Positions 9,582-18,742 of a stretch of 64,000 nt of DNA are shown piece by piece. Both the position numbers and the translations under genes were made by a program. Each line of letters begins with the position of its first letter. Position 1 is the stretch's first letter. The stretch spans positions 4,950,501-5,014,500 of the forward strand of contig NZ_AP024269.1 in NCBI RefSeq assembly GCF_016629525.1, in the 5' to 3' direction. Under the pieces are notes generated by a model. That model was not told the origin of the DNA, ran no database searches, and saw only the letters and a list, made by a program, of their open reading frames with translations. The stretch comes from Kaistia sp. 32K. Lineage in GTDB: Bacteria > Pseudomonadota > Alphaproteobacteria > Rhizobiales > Kaistiaceae.

Positions 9582-10550
9582 CTACCGCGCATTATACCCG
9601 CGGTACCATTCGACGAAGCGGTCCATGCCCTCGTCGATCGAGGTCTTCGGCTGGAAGCCGAGTGTGTCGGCGGAGAGCTGGATGTCGGCGAAGGTCGCCT
9701 CGACATCGGCCTTGCGCATCGGCTCGAAGCGGATCTCGGCCTTGCGGCCGGTCGCCCGCTCGATCGTCGCAATGAAGTCCATCAGCGGCACCGGCTGGTT
9801 GTTGCCGAGGTTGAAGATGCGGGTCTCGCCCGGCTCCGGCGTCCGGTCGACGGCGCCGAGCACGCCGGCGACGATGTCGTCGATATAGGTGAAGTCGCGC
9901 TGCATGCGGCCGTGGTTGAAGACCGAGATCGGCCGGCCGTCGAGGATGGCGCTGGTGAACAGCCACGGCGCCATGTCGGGCCGGCCCCAGGGGCCGTAGA
10001 CGGTGAAGAAGCGCAGGCCCGACGAGGCGACGCCGTGCACATGCGCGTAGGAATGGGCGATCAGCTCGCCGGCGCGCTTGGTGGCGGCATAGAGCGAGGC
10101 CGGGCGGTCGGTGCGGTCGCTCTCGCGGAACGGCACATCCTCGTTGAGCCCATAGACCGAGGAGGACGAGGCGTAGACGATGTGGCGCAGCCGCGGCAGG
10201 CGCCGTGCGGCCTCGAACATCACCACCTGGCCGGTGACGTTGGCGTCGGCATAGGCGAGCGGGTTCTCGATCGAATAGGCGACGCCGGCCTGGGCGGCGA
10301 GATGCACGACCGTCTCGATATCGGCATGGGTGGAGACGAGCCGCTCCATCGCCGCCATGTCGCTGATCGACGCCTCGACGAACTCGAAATGCCGGTGCGC
10401 CTGCAGCCGGTCGAGCCGGGCGTGCTTCAGCGCCGGGTCGTAATAGGCATTGAGATTGTCGATCCCGATCACCGCGTCGCCGCGTTCGAGCGCCGCCCGC
10501 GCGACATGCGAGCCAATGAAGCCTGCGACACCGGTGATGAGCATTTTCAT
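9582..10550 (-). CDS. NAD-dependent epimerase, UDP-glucuronate 4-epimerase-like
   Basis: A 322-residue extended short-chain dehydrogenase/reductase. The N-terminal Rossmann motif GVAGFIGSHVA is followed by GIDNLNAYYDPALKHARL, characteristic of UDP-glucuronate 4-epimerases (LpsL/Cap1J type). The catalytic YxxxK appears as SLYAATKRAGE, and FFTVYGPWGRPDMA plus FNHGRMQRDFTYIDDIV are further hallmarks. It should convert UDP-glucuronate to UDP-galacturonate for surface polysaccharide, in the cytosol. It stands alone, divergent from the Rrf2 gene, with no glycosyltransferases nearby. A related nucleotide-sugar epimerase role is the main alternative. Confidence 0.88.
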   Translation of the reverse strand: MKMLITGVAGFIGSHVARAALERGDAVIGIDNLNAYYDPALKHARLDRLQAHRHFEFVEASISDMAAMERLVSTHADIETVVHLAAQAGVAYSIENPLAYADANVTGQVVMFEAARRLPRLRHIVYASSSSVYGLNEDVPFRESDRTDRPASLYAATKRAGELIAHSYAHVHGVASSGLRFFTVYGPWGRPDMAPWLFTSAILDGRPISVFNHGRMQRDFTYIDDIVAGVLGAVDRTPEPGETRIFNLGNNQPVPLMDFIATIERATGRKAEIRFEPMRKADVEATFADIQLSADTLGFQPKTSIDEGMDRFVEWYRGYNAR

Positions 10551-10689
10551 GCCTCCGGCTTAGCCGATTTTCGACTTGCCACAAAGACGGTGCACGCGGG
10601 AAAATCGACACGCGTTTCATTCCGCGCGGCGATCCGCTATGACTGGCCAGGCGCGGACGGATGGTGCGCGAGGGAATGCTGGACGTCGC

Positions 10690-11163
10690 ATGATTTCCCA
10701 GAAGGCCAAATACGCTTTCAAGGCGCTGATTCATCTGGCTCGGCAGCCGAGCGGGCAGACCACCCAGATCGACGAGATCGCCCGCGAGGCCGGTGTGCCT
10801 CGCAAGTTTCTCGAACACATCCTGCTCGACCTGAAGCATCGCGGCATCATCGCCAGCCGGCGCGGCCGGTCGGGCGGCTACGCCATGATCAAGCAGCCGG
10901 GCGACGTGACGATCGGCGCGGTGCTCCGCGCCATCGATGGTCCGATCGCGCCCTTGCCCTGCATTTCCCGTACGGCGTACCAGCCTTGTGCCGATTGTCC
11001 TGACGAGACAGCGTGCGCGGTTCGTCGGATGTTTGCCGGACCCTATGCGACCCAGCTCCAGGCGTTCGAGGCGGCGACGCTGGCGGATGCGCTGAGCGGC
11101 GACATCGCGCCGGACGACCCGGGCCGGGATCGTGAGTTCGTTTCTGCAGGCGACGGGTTATAG
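10690..11163 (+). CDS. Rrf2-family transcriptional regulator with four-cysteine motif
   Basis: ATG at 10690 gives 157 residues with the canonical start MISQKAKYAFKALIHLA. The winged helix (residues 1-85) includes the recognition-helix region AGVPRKFLEHILLDLK and the wing RRGRSGGYAM. The sensor loop carries Cys91, Cys100, Cys103 and Cys109 (spacing C-x8-C-x2-C-x5-C), whereas classical IscR uses three cysteines plus a His. It lies about 100 bp upstream of sbp-cysTWA on the same strand, so it most likely controls sulfate uptake in response to sulfur or Fe-S status. That role is inference from position and from CymR/IscR relatives. Confidence 0.9.
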   Translation: MISQKAKYAFKALIHLARQPSGQTTQIDEIAREAGVPRKFLEHILLDLKHRGIIASRRGRSGGYAMIKQPGDVTIGAVLRAIDGPIAPLPCISRTAYQPCADCPDETACAVRRMFAGPYATQLQAFEAATLADALSGDIAPDDPGRDREFVSAGDGL

Positions 11164-11263
11164 GAAGAATTTTCTAGTGTGCCGGTCGTAGAAGGCGTCC
11201 GGTGGTTTGAAATTGTCGTTCGCCTGTGTCGAGATAGTGACATCATCGATCAGGGAGCACACG

Positions 11264-12301
11264 ATGGTTCGCCCACCTTTTTCGCTCGCACGACATATCC
11301 GCCCCGCTGTCGCCGCCGTTGCGATGGGGCTGGCCATGATCGCGGCGCCGGCCATGGCCGACGTCCAGCTGCTCAATGTCAGCTATGATCCCACCCGCGA
11401 ATTGTACAAGGCCTACAACGCCGCCTTCGCCGAGCACTGGAAGAAGGAGACGGGCGAGACCGTCACCATCCAGCAGTCGCATGGCGGCTCCGGCAAGCAG
11501 GCCCGCTCCGTCATCGACGGGCTCGACGCCGACGTCGTGACGCTGGCGCTCGAGGCCGACATCGATGCCATCGTCAAGGAAAGCGGCAAGATCAAGCCGG
11601 ACTGGCGCGGACGCCTGCCGCACAATTCCTCGCCCTATACGTCGACGATCGTCTTCCTGGTCCGCAAGGGCAATCCGAAGGAGATCAAGGACTGGAATGA
11701 CCTGATCAAGGACGGCGTCGAGGTGATCACGCCGAACCCGAAGACCTCCGGCGGCGCCCGCTGGAACTATCTCGCCGCCTGGGCCTACGCCAACAAGGCG
11801 TTCGGCAATGACGAGGCGAAGACCAAGGACTTCGTCGGCCAGCTGTACCGGCACGTGCCGGTCCTCGACACCGGCGCCCGCGGCTCGACCACCACCTTTG
11901 CCCAGCGCGGCATCGGCGACGTCCTCCTCGCCTGGGAGAACGAAGCCTTCCTGGCGCTCGAGGAACTCGGCCCCGACAAGTTCGACATCATCGTGCCGCC
12001 GCTCTCGATCCTGGCGGAACCGCCGGTCGCCCTCGTCGACGGCAATGTCGACACCAAGGGCACCCGCAAGGTGGCCGAGGCCTATCTCGACTATCTCTAC
12101 TCGGCCGAGGGCCAGAAGATCGCCGCCGCCAACTACTACCGGCCGTCCAAGCCGGAGCTCGTCGAGCCCGCGGCCCTCGAGCGCTTCCCGAAGATCGACC
12201 TCGTGACCATCGACGATCCGCAGTTCGGCGGATGGGCGAAGGTCCAGCCGGAACATTTTGGCGACGGTGGCATTTTCGATCAGATCTACAAGCCGAACTG
12301 A
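11264..12301 (+). CDS. sbp: Sulfate/thiosulfate ABC transporter periplasmic binding protein
   Basis: ATG at 11264 follows CAGGGAG, 7 nt upstream; the frame extends 19 codons further up without conserved sequence. The 345-residue product has a Sec signal ([20 protein letters not shown]..., cleavage probably after APAMA). The mature part shows the Sbp/CysP hallmarks [45 protein letters not shown] and [16 protein letters not shown]. It binds sulfate (or thiosulfate) in the periplasm and delivers it to CysT/CysW. First gene of the four-gene transporter operon, with cysT 9 bp after its stop. Confidence 0.95.
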   Translation: MVRPPFSLARHIRPAVAAVAMGLAMIAAPAMADVQLLNVSYDPTRELYKAYNAAFAEHWKKETGETVTIQQSHGGSGKQARSVIDGLDADVVTLALEADIDAIVKESGKIKPDWRGRLPHNSSPYTSTIVFLVRKGNPKEIKDWNDLIKDGVEVITPNPKTSGGARWNYLAAWAYANKAFGNDEAKTKDFVGQLYRHVPVLDTGARGSTTTFAQRGIGDVLLAWENEAFLALEELGPDKFDIIVPPLSILAEPPVALVDGNVDTKGTRKVAEAYLDYLYSAEGQKIAAANYYRPSKPELVEPAALERFPKIDLVTIDDPQFGGWAKVQPEHFGDGGIFDQIYKPN

Positions 12302-12310
12302 CGGGATAAG

Positions 12311-13159
12311 ATGGCCGCAACGACCATCGCATCGGTCCGGAAGTCGAGCGTCATCCCGGGTTTCGGGTTGGCGCTCGGCTTTACCCTGACCTATCTCAGC
12401 CTCATCGTGCTGATCCCGCTGGCCGCCCTGTTCTGGCGCTCGACCAGCGCCGGCCCGGCCGAATTCCTCCGTGTCACCACCGACCCGCGCACGCTGGCGG
12501 CGCTGCGCCTCTCCTTCACCGCTTCCTTCGTGGCGGCGCTCGTCAACCTCGTCTTCGGCATGATCCTGGCCTGGATCCTGGTGCGCTACACCTTTCCCGG
12601 CCGGCGCCTGATCGACGCGGTGATCGACCTGCCCTTCGCGCTGCCGACGGCGGTCGCCGGCATCGCGCTGACGACGCTCTATGCGCCGAACGGCTGGATC
12701 GGCTCGCTGCTGCAGCCTCTCGGCATCCGCGTCGCCTATACCCAGACCGGCATCATCATCGCGCTGATCTTCATCGGCCTGCCCTTCGTCGTGCGCAGCG
12801 TCCAGCCCGTGCTGGAGGATCTGAACCGCGAGGTTGAGGAGGTCGCGGCGACGCTCGGCGCGTCACGGCGGCAGACGGTGCGCCGGGTGGTCATGCCGGC
12901 GCTGCTGCCGGCGCTCCTGACCGGCTTCGCGCTCGCCTTCGCCCGCGCCGTCGGCGAATATGGCTCGGTCATCTTCATCGCCGGCAACAGCCCCTACAGG
13001 ACCGAGATCGCGCCGCTGCTGATCGTCATCAAGCTGGAGGAGTTCTCCTATTCCGGCGCCACGACGATCGCCGTCCTGATGCTGATCGCGTCATTCCTGA
13101 TCCTGCTCGTGATTCACCTGATCCAGACCTGGAGCCGGCGGAGATATGGCGATGTCTGA
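12311..13159 (+). CDS. cysT: Sulfate ABC transporter permease CysT
   Basis: A 282-residue inner-membrane protein with six predicted transmembrane segments and the binding-protein-dependent transport fold. The typical signatures are [18 protein letters not shown], the cytoplasmic EAA-type loop [20 protein letters not shown], and [14 protein letters not shown], which separates CysT from CysW. Its 3' end overlaps the start of cysW by 14 bp, pointing to translational coupling. It forms the sulfate channel with CysW, powered by CysA. The ATG at 12311 is the first in frame and lies in the expected position. Confidence 0.95.
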   Translation: MAATTIASVRKSSVIPGFGLALGFTLTYLSLIVLIPLAALFWRSTSAGPAEFLRVTTDPRTLAALRLSFTASFVAALVNLVFGMILAWILVRYTFPGRRLIDAVIDLPFALPTAVAGIALTTLYAPNGWIGSLLQPLGIRVAYTQTGIIIALIFIGLPFVVRSVQPVLEDLNREVEEVAATLGASRRQTVRRVVMPALLPALLTGFALAFARAVGEYGSVIFIAGNSPYRTEIAPLLIVIKLEEFSYSGATTIAVLMLIASFLILLVIHLIQTWSRRRYGDV

Positions 13160-14045
13160 CGGCGCCTTCACCACCGCCCGCCTGCCGGGCGCCGCGGCGG
13201 TCCGCTTCCGCCCGGTGACGATGGAGCGCCGGCGCGTCCGCGTTGCGCTCATCCTCGTCTCGCTGGCCTTTCTCGGCCTGTTCCTCGTCCTGCCGGTGCT
13301 CGCCGTCTTCGTCGAGGCGCTCCGGGGCGGGCTGCCGGCCTATTGGGAAGCGATCTTCGAGCCGGACGCGGCGGCGGCGATCCGCCTGACGCTGCTGGTC
13401 GCGGCGATCTCGGTGCCCTGCAACCTCGTCTTCGGCCTGGCGGCGTCCTGGGCGATCGCCAAGTTCGACTTCAGGGGCAAGAGCCTCTTGAACACGCTGA
13501 TCGACCTGCCGTTCTCGGTCTCTCCCGTGATCGCCGGCCTGATCTACATCCTGATGTTCGGCTCGCACAGCATCCTCGGTCCCTGGCTGAAGAGCGAGGG
13601 CATCCAGATCATCTTCGCCGTGCCCGGCATCGTGCTGGCGACGATCTTCGTCACCTTTCCCTTCGTCGCGCGCGAGCTGATTCCGTTGATGGAGCAGCAG
13701 GGCCGGGGCGACGAGGAGGCGGCGCTGTCGCTCGGCGCTTCGGGCTTCCAGGTGTTCTTCCGGGTCACCCTGCCCAACGTCAAATGGGCGCTGCTCTATG
13801 GCGTGCTGCTCTGCAACGCCCGCGCGATGGGCGAATTCGGCGCGGTGTCCGTGGTTTCAGGCCATATTCGCGGCCTGACCAACACCATGCCGCTGCATGT
13901 CGAGATCCTCTACAACGAGTATAATTTCGCGGCCGCATTCGCCGTAGCCTCGCTGCTGGCTCTGCTTGCCCTCTTTACACTGGTCGTCAAGTCGGTCTTG
14001 GAATGGCGTTATGCCGAAGAGATCGCCGCGACGCGCCGCCACTGA
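13146..14045 (+). CDS. cysW: Sulfate ABC transporter permease CysW
   Basis: A 299-residue membrane permease starting inside the end of cysT (ATG at 13146; a second ATG two codons on is equally possible). CysW signatures are [17 protein letters not shown], the EAA loop [21 protein letters not shown], and [19 protein letters not shown] followed by [12 protein letters not shown]. It partners CysT in the heteromeric channel. cysA begins 10 bp after the stop, with GAGG just upstream of its start, so all four genes are one transcript. Confidence 0.95.
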   Translation: MAMSDGAFTTARLPGAAAVRFRPVTMERRRVRVALILVSLAFLGLFLVLPVLAVFVEALRGGLPAYWEAIFEPDAAAAIRLTLLVAAISVPCNLVFGLAASWAIAKFDFRGKSLLNTLIDLPFSVSPVIAGLIYILMFGSHSILGPWLKSEGIQIIFAVPGIVLATIFVTFPFVARELIPLMEQQGRGDEEAALSLGASGFQVFFRVTLPNVKWALLYGVLLCNARAMGEFGAVSVVSGHIRGLTNTMPLHVEILYNEYNFAAAFAVASLLALLALFTLVVKSVLEWRYAEEIAATRRH

Positions 14046-14055
14046 GGTAACTCAA

Positions 14056-15144
14056 ATGAACGCGATCACCCCGATCGACCCGGGTGCGTCCGTAGCCCTC
14101 GGCGCGCCCATCGATGTGACGATCGAGAATGTCGAGAAGGCGTTCGGCGATACGCCGGCGCTGCATGGCGTCTCGCTCGACGTCAAGGCGGGCGAGCTCG
14201 TCGCCCTGCTCGGGCCGTCCGGCTCCGGCAAGACGACGCTGCTCCGCATACTCGCCGGCCTCGACGCGCCGACCGCCGGCCGCGTGCTGTTCGGCGGCGA
14301 GGATGCGCTCGGGCTTCGCGTGCAGGACCGCAATGTCGGCTTCGTGTTCCAGCATTACGCGCTGTTCCGCCACATGACGGTGTTCGACAACATCGCTTTC
14401 GGTCTGACGGTACGGCCGCGCGGTGAGCGGCCGGCCAGGGCCGAGATCCGCCAGCGCGTGCTGCATCTCCTCGACCTCGTCCAGCTCACCGGCCTCGACA
14501 AGCGCTATCCCTCGCAGCTTTCCGGCGGCCAGCGCCAGCGCGTCGCGCTGGCCCGCGCGCTCGCCATCGAGCCGCGCGTGCTGCTTCTCGACGAACCCTT
14601 CGGCGCTCTCGATGCCCAGGTTCGGAAGGATCTGCGCCGTTGGCTGCGCGAGATCCACGACCGCACCGGCCACACCACCTTCTTCGTCACGCACGACCAG
14701 GAAGAGGCGTTGGAACTCGCCGACCGCGTCGTCGTCATGTCGAAGGGCCGGATCGAGCAGGTCGGCACGCCGGACGAGATCTATGACGCGCCGGCGAGCC
14801 CGTTCGTCTTCGGCTTCATCGGCGAATCCTCCTTCCTGCCGGTGACGATCGTCGATGGCTCCGTGCAGCTTGACGGCGCGCCGCTCGACCTCGCCGCCCT
14901 CGGCACCCCGTCGGGTCCCGCCACGCTCGGCTTCCGCCCGCACGACGTCTCGATCGTCGAGGACGGCACGCCGGCGCTCACCGGCCAGATCGTCGCCGAG
15001 CGCCGGCATGGCGGCGCCAAGCGGCTCGAACTCGAGGTTGGTCCCGATCGCCATCGCGTCGAGATCGACATTTCGGTCGAGGCGCGCCAGGAGGGCGGCC
15101 GCGTCGCCTTCCGCCCGCATCGCTGGCGGATTTTTCCGCGCTAG
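14056..15144 (+). CDS. cysA: Sulfate/thiosulfate import ATP-binding protein CysA
   Basis: ATG at 14056 is preceded by GAGGTAACTC and gives 362 residues. The ABC ATPase domain has Walker [18 protein letters not shown]-loop FVFQHYALF, signature [15 protein letters not shown], Walker [13 protein letters not shown] and the switch His in [11 protein letters not shown]. From about residue 240 a regulatory C-terminal domain (TOBE/CysA type) follows. It hydrolyses ATP at the cytoplasmic face of CysT/CysW. Last gene of the operon; a GC-rich hairpin lies 5 bp after the stop codon. Confidence 0.95.
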   Translation: MNAITPIDPGASVALGAPIDVTIENVEKAFGDTPALHGVSLDVKAGELVALLGPSGSGKTTLLRILAGLDAPTAGRVLFGGEDALGLRVQDRNVGFVFQHYALFRHMTVFDNIAFGLTVRPRGERPARAEIRQRVLHLLDLVQLTGLDKRYPSQLSGGQRQRVALARALAIEPRVLLLDEPFGALDAQVRKDLRRWLREIHDRTGHTTFFVTHDQEEALELADRVVVMSKGRIEQVGTPDEIYDAPASPFVFGFIGESSFLPVTIVDGSVQLDGAPLDLAALGTPSGPATLGFRPHDVSIVEDGTPALTGQIVAERRHGGAKRLELEVGPDRHRVEIDISVEARQEGGRVAFRPHRWRIFPR

Positions 15145-15149
15145 CATCA

Positions 15150-15180
15150 GGCGCGGCCGTCGGGCCGCGCCCTGCTTTTC
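15150..15180 (+). terminator. Probable intrinsic terminator of sbp-cysTWA
   Basis: A 9-bp perfect stem GGCGCGGCC (15150-15158) / GGCCGCGCC (15163-15171) with loop GTCG is followed by CTGCTTTTC. The T-run is short, so efficiency is uncertain. It may also serve the convergent MFS gene. Confidence 0.65.
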
Positions 15181-15186
15181 CCGATC

Positions 15187-16896
15187 CTATTCGGCCGGAA
15201 CCGGGGCCGCCTCGCTCTCGGCATGCACGAACTTGCCGCCGGCGCCCCAGGACGCCGCCGCCGCGATCAGGTTCAGGATCATCGAGAAGGTGAAGGCGAA
15301 GACGAGGCCGTGCATGAACGGCGCCGCCATCAGATGCGGGAAGAAGGTCTTGCCGGTGATCTCGGCGACGCTGGCCGGCGGCAGGGTGGCCAGCACGTCC
15401 GGCGACAGCAGTTCGCCCATCGGGTTGTAGCCGAGGAAGGCGGCGAACAGGCTCGCCACCGCCGGCGCCGAGGCGGCGTGATGGGCGATGGCCTGCGGCA
15501 CTTGTTCAGCGATCAGCGCCGCTTCCATCGAGGCCGGCAATTGCTCGGTCAGGCCGAGGATCATCAGGCTGAAGAAGATGCCGATCGACAGCACCTGGCC
15601 GGCGTTCAGCGTCGTCGCCCGCATGCCGGCCGCCTGGCCGCGCTCGGCCGCCGGGACCGAATTCATGATCGCCGTCGAGTTCGGCGCCACGAACAGGCCG
15701 GAGCCGAGGCCGTTCAGGAACAGGAGTGCTGCGAACAGCGGATAGCTGAAATCGGGCGGCAGCATCATCAGCGCGGCGAAGCTGAGCGCGCCGATCAGCA
15801 TGCCGCCGACCGCGAAGGGCCGCGCGCCATGGTGGTCGGAGAGATAGCCCGAGACCGGGGTCGCGACGAGGAAGCCGACGGTGAGCGGCAGCATGAAGAT
15901 GCCGGCCCAGAGCGGCGTCTCCTCGAAGGAGTAGCCGTGCAGCGGCAGCCAGATCCCCTGCAGCCAGATGATCAGCATGAACTGCAGGCCGCCACGGCCG
16001 ATCGAGGCGGTGAGGCTGGCGAAATTGCCGAGCGAGAACGGCCGGATCCGGAACAGCCTCAGGTCGAACATCGGGAAGGCGACCCGGCTCTCGACGACGA
16101 GGAAGGCGACGAGCAGCGCCAGTCCGACGCCGATCAGCGTCAGCACTTCCGGGCTGCCCCAGGCCATGGCCGAGCTGCCATGCGGCTGGATGCCCTCGGT
16201 GATGCCGATCAGCACGAGGATCAGGCCGACGCCGAAGGTGATGTTGCCGGCCCAGTCGACCGGGCGGCGGCGCGGCGTGGTGCGGTCCTTCAGCTTCCAG
16301 TAGGCCCAGGCCGTGCCGACGACGCCGAACGGCACGTTGATCCAGAACACCAGCTGCCAGTCGATGTCGGCGAGCAGCCCGCCGATCAGGAGGCCGATGA
16401 ACGAGCCGCCGATCGCCGCCACCGTGTTGATGCCGAGCGCCAGACCGCGCTGGTCCTGCGGGAAGGCGTCGGTGAGGATGGCGGTCGAGTTGGCCATCAG
16501 CATGGCGCCGCCGACGCCCTGGATGACGCGGACGCCGATCATGTACCAGGCGGCAAGCGCGCCGCCGCCGCTCGGGATCAGGCTGAGTGCGACCGCGCAG
16601 ACGGTGAAGATCAGGAAGCCTAGATTGTAGACCCGGGCGCGGCCGAGCGCGTCGCCGAGCCGGCCGAAGGTCACCACCAGCACCGAGGTCGCAACCATGT
16701 AGCCCATGATCGACCAGAGCAGGATGTTGACGTTGGAGGGCTCGAGCGGGCGGAGGCCGACGCCGCGGAAGATCGCGGGCAGGCTGATCAGCAGGATCGA
16801 GCCGTTGATCGACGCGGCGAGCATGCCGAGCGTCGTGTTGCTGAGGGCGACCCATTTGTAATTCGCCGGGCGCGCGGCGGGATGTTCGGCTGGCAT
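15187..16896 (-). CDS. MFS transporter, DHA2 (14-helix) drug efflux family
   Basis: About 569 residues from ATG 16896; a TTG 14 codons earlier (16938) is the alternative start. Hydrophobicity fits 14 transmembrane helices. Motif A appears as VTFGRLGDALGRARVYNLG and the antiporter motif C region as GVGGAMLMANSTAIL. These define DHA2 (EmrB/QacA-like) proton-driven exporters. Neither start has a strong ribosome binding site: the leader of the ATG start contains a GGCCCC-GGGGCC hairpin 5 nt upstream. No membrane-fusion partner is adjacent, so it probably works alone in the inner membrane. Substrates are unknown. Confidence 0.88.
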   Translation of the reverse strand: MPAEHPAARPANYKWVALSNTTLGMLAASINGSILLISLPAIFRGVGLRPLEPSNVNILLWSIMGYMVATSVLVVTFGRLGDALGRARVYNLGFLIFTVCAVALSLIPSGGGALAAWYMIGVRVIQGVGGAMLMANSTAILTDAFPQDQRGLALGINTVAAIGGSFIGLLIGGLLADIDWQLVFWINVPFGVVGTAWAYWKLKDRTTPRRRPVDWAGNITFGVGLILVLIGITEGIQPHGSSAMAWGSPEVLTLIGVGLALLVAFLVVESRVAFPMFDLRLFRIRPFSLGNFASLTASIGRGGLQFMLIIWLQGIWLPLHGYSFEETPLWAGIFMLPLTVGFLVATPVSGYLSDHHGARPFAVGGMLIGALSFAALMMLPPDFSYPLFAALLFLNGLGSGLFVAPNSTAIMNSVPAAERGQAAGMRATTLNAGQVLSIGIFFSLMILGLTEQLPASMEAALIAEQVPQAIAHHAASAPAVASLFAAFLGYNPMGELLSPDVLATLPPASVAEITGKTFFPHLMAAPFMHGLVFAFTFSMILNLIAAAASWGAGGKFVHAESEAAPVPAE

Positions 16897-16901
16897 CTGT
16901 T

Positions 16902-16920
16902 GGCCCCGAGGGGCCTTTTT
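16902..16920. promoter_or_regulatory. Hairpin in the 5' leader of the DHA2 pump gene
   Basis: GGCCCC (16902-16907), GA, GGGGCC (16910-16915), followed on the plus strand by five T. In the minus-strand mRNA this stem covers the ribosome-binding region of the ATG at 16896. On the plus strand it has the form of a small terminator facing antisense transcripts. The role is inferred. Confidence 0.4.
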
Positions 16921-16987
16921 GGGGTCCGCCCGCGGCAAGGCGGACGAACGGCAGAAAGCGCACCCTAATTGACAGGATCGAATGATA

Positions 16988-17002
16988 GTAAGCGATGCTT
17001 AC
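16988..17002. promoter_or_regulatory. Candidate operator upstream of the DHA2 pump
   Basis: Perfect inverted repeat GTAAGC-N3-GCTTAC between the divergent pump and lyxose-isomerase-like genes, about 92 bp from the pump start. Spacing suits a TetR- or MarR-type dimer, but no regulator gene is adjacent. Confidence 0.4.
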
Positions 17003-17166
17003 CTAACCACCGATAGGCCCGCGGGTTGCCCGATCGCAAGGCTTCTCGAATCAAAATCTCGTGACGACGGCGCGCACCGGGGCGGCCGTCCGGATCCGGC
17101 TTCCGCATTCGCGGTCGAGGCCCTAGTCTGGCCGCACATGAGGCTGCGACGGCGGAGGAAAACGGC

Positions 17167-17862
17167 ATGAAGCGATCGCGCGTCAACGAGATCCTGCTGC
17201 AGGGGGACGAGTTCATCCGCTCCTTCGGCTATGCGATGCCGCCCTTCGCATACTGGACGCCGGCCGAGTTTCGCGCCCGCCGCGCCGAGGCGCGGGGCCT
17301 GATCGACGCCCGCCTCGGCTGGGACGTCACCGATTTCGGCTCGGAGAAATTCGATGCGGTCGGCCTGTTCCTGTTCACCGTGCGCAATGGCAACGTTGCC
17401 GATCTCGCCGCCGGGCGCGGCATGCTCTACGCCGAGAAGATCATGATCGCCCGCAAGGACCAGGTGACGCCGATGCACCGGCACGGGGTCAAGGCCGAGG
17501 ACATCATCAATCGCGGCGGCGGCACGCTGGTGCTGCAGCTGTTCGGGTCGGATGCGGAAGGGGCGCTCGATCGCGAGGCCGGCGCCACCGTGCCGGTCGA
17601 CGGCATCGTCCGTAGCCTGCCGGCCGGCGGCATCCTGAAGCTGGAGCCGGGCGAGAGCGTCACCCTGCTTCCCGGTGTCTGGCACACCTTCTGGGGTGAG
17701 GGCGCCGATGTGCTGGTGGGCGAGGTCTCGACCGTCAATGACGACCGGACCGACAACATCTTCGCCGATCCGGTCGGCCGCTTCGCGGAGATCGAGGAGG
17801 ACGAGGATCCCGTCCACCTGCTGGTGGCGGACTACGACGCCTGGCTGGGCGAACCGAGCTAG
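17167..17862 (+). CDS. D-lyxose/D-mannose ketol-isomerase family protein
   Basis: A 231-residue cupin-fold protein. The metal-binding residues of this isomerase family are visible as His104, His106 and Glu111 (MHRHGVKAED) and His173 (GVWHTFWGE). Length and the tail ADYDAWLGEPS match YdaE-type D-lyxose isomerases, which interconvert D-lyxose and D-xylulose or D-mannose and D-fructose using Mn2+. ATG 17167 follows a GGAGGAAAA run. Its TAG stop shares three bases with the stop of the convergent DUF1428 gene (CTAG at 17859-17862). The exact sugar is not determined by sequence alone. Confidence 0.85.
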   Translation: MKRSRVNEILLQGDEFIRSFGYAMPPFAYWTPAEFRARRAEARGLIDARLGWDVTDFGSEKFDAVGLFLFTVRNGNVADLAAGRGMLYAEKIMIARKDQVTPMHRHGVKAEDIINRGGGTLVLQLFGSDAEGALDREAGATVPVDGIVRSLPAGGILKLEPGESVTLLPGVWHTFWGEGADVLVGEVSTVNDDRTDNIFADPVGRFAEIEEDEDPVHLLVADYDAWLGEPS

Positions 17863-18587
17863 TTCCGGAGATCGAGCAGCGGCATAAAGCCGCCATAGAT
17901 CATGCGCTGGCCGTCGAACGGCATCTTCATCGAGTCCGACTGCATGCGCGGATCGGCCATGATCTTCTCCCAGCCGGCGACGCGCGCCTCCTTGGAGGGC
18001 CATTCGATCCAGGAATAGACGACGGCCTCGTCCGGCTTGGCCTGAACGGCGCGGCGGAAATCGGTGACCTTGCCGTCCGGAACATCGTCGGCCCAGGTCT
18101 CGACCACCCGCCTCGCGCCATGCTCGCGGAAGAGCGGCGCGGACTGGGCCGCGAAGGCGCGATAGGCTTCCTTGTTGGCTTGCGGGACGGCCATCAGCGT
18201 TCCGTCGACATAGCCCGTCCCCGGTCCGCCCTGCCCATCCTCCAGAATGGCCTGGAAGCCGCCATAGATCATCCGCGTGGCGTCGAAGGGCATGGTCGAG
18301 CCCATCGCCTCCATGCGCGGATCGCTCATGATCTTCCGGTTCGCCTCGTCGCGCGTGGCGCGGTCGGGGTATTCGAACCAGGAGAACAGCACCACCTCGT
18401 CGTCCTTCGCCTGCACGGCGCGGCGGAAATCGGTGACCTTGCCGTCGGGCACGTCGTCGCCCCAGGTCTCGACCATGCGCGTCATGCCGAATTCCTTGAA
18501 GATCGCGTGCGCGTCGGCGGCGTGCTTTCGATAGGCTTCCTTGTTGGCGGCCGGCACGGCCGTCACGAATCCCTCGATATAGGGCAT
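17859..18587 (-). CDS. Tandem DUF1428 domain protein
   Basis: A 242-residue protein from ATG 18587, preceded by the strong ribosome site AAGGAGGAAAACGCC. It contains two copies of the DUF1428 alpha-beta barrel domain (ferredoxin-like fold). The N-terminal copy covers about residues 1-118 and the C-terminal copy about 125-242. Paired motifs are VETWGDDVPDGKVTDFRRAV / VETWADDVPDGKVTDFRRAV and MPFDATRMIYGGF / MPFDGQRMIYGGF. Most family members are single-domain (about 115-120 residues), so this is an internal duplication. Function is unknown. It is divergent from the MarR gene across a promoter/operator region and may be its regulatory target. Confidence 0.9.
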   Translation of the reverse strand: MPYIEGFVTAVPAANKEAYRKHAADAHAIFKEFGMTRMVETWGDDVPDGKVTDFRRAVQAKDDEVVLFSWFEYPDRATRDEANRKIMSDPRMEAMGSTMPFDATRMIYGGFQAILEDGQGGPGTGYVDGTLMAVPQANKEAYRAFAAQSAPLFREHGARRVVETWADDVPDGKVTDFRRAVQAKPDEAVVYSWIEWPSKEARVAGWEKIMADPRMQSDSMKMPFDGQRMIYGGFMPLLDLRN

Positions 18588-18707
18588 GGCGTTTTCCTCC
18601 TTGTCGGTGGTTTCCGGCGGGCGACCCGTCGCCTCCATCGCGGTGTTCCTCCGCGCGACCGGTCACGCGACACCCTGGGACAACGGCTGTCAGAGGCGAT
18701 TGTTCAC

Positions 18708-18736
18708 TTGACAATTTAGGTTGATATCAACATAAA
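18708..18736 (+). promoter_or_regulatory. marR promoter with embedded palindromic operator
   Basis: A -35 TTGACA (18708-18713) and a -10-like CATAAA (18731-18736) are separated by 17 bp. The 12-bp perfect palindrome GTTGATATCAAC (18720-18731) fills the end of the spacer and touches the -10. The MarR ATG is at 18743, about 7 bp after the -10, so transcription would begin at or next to the start codon. The palindrome fits a MarR dimer site giving autorepression, possibly also controlling the divergent DUF1428 gene. Confidence 0.65.
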
Positions 18737-18742
18737 AAGAGC

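Noticed and set aside
16999..18714. 571-codon minus-strand open frame spanning two genes
   Set aside because: It overlaps the DUF1428 gene in another frame and runs antisense to the lyxose-isomerase-like gene; no family features.
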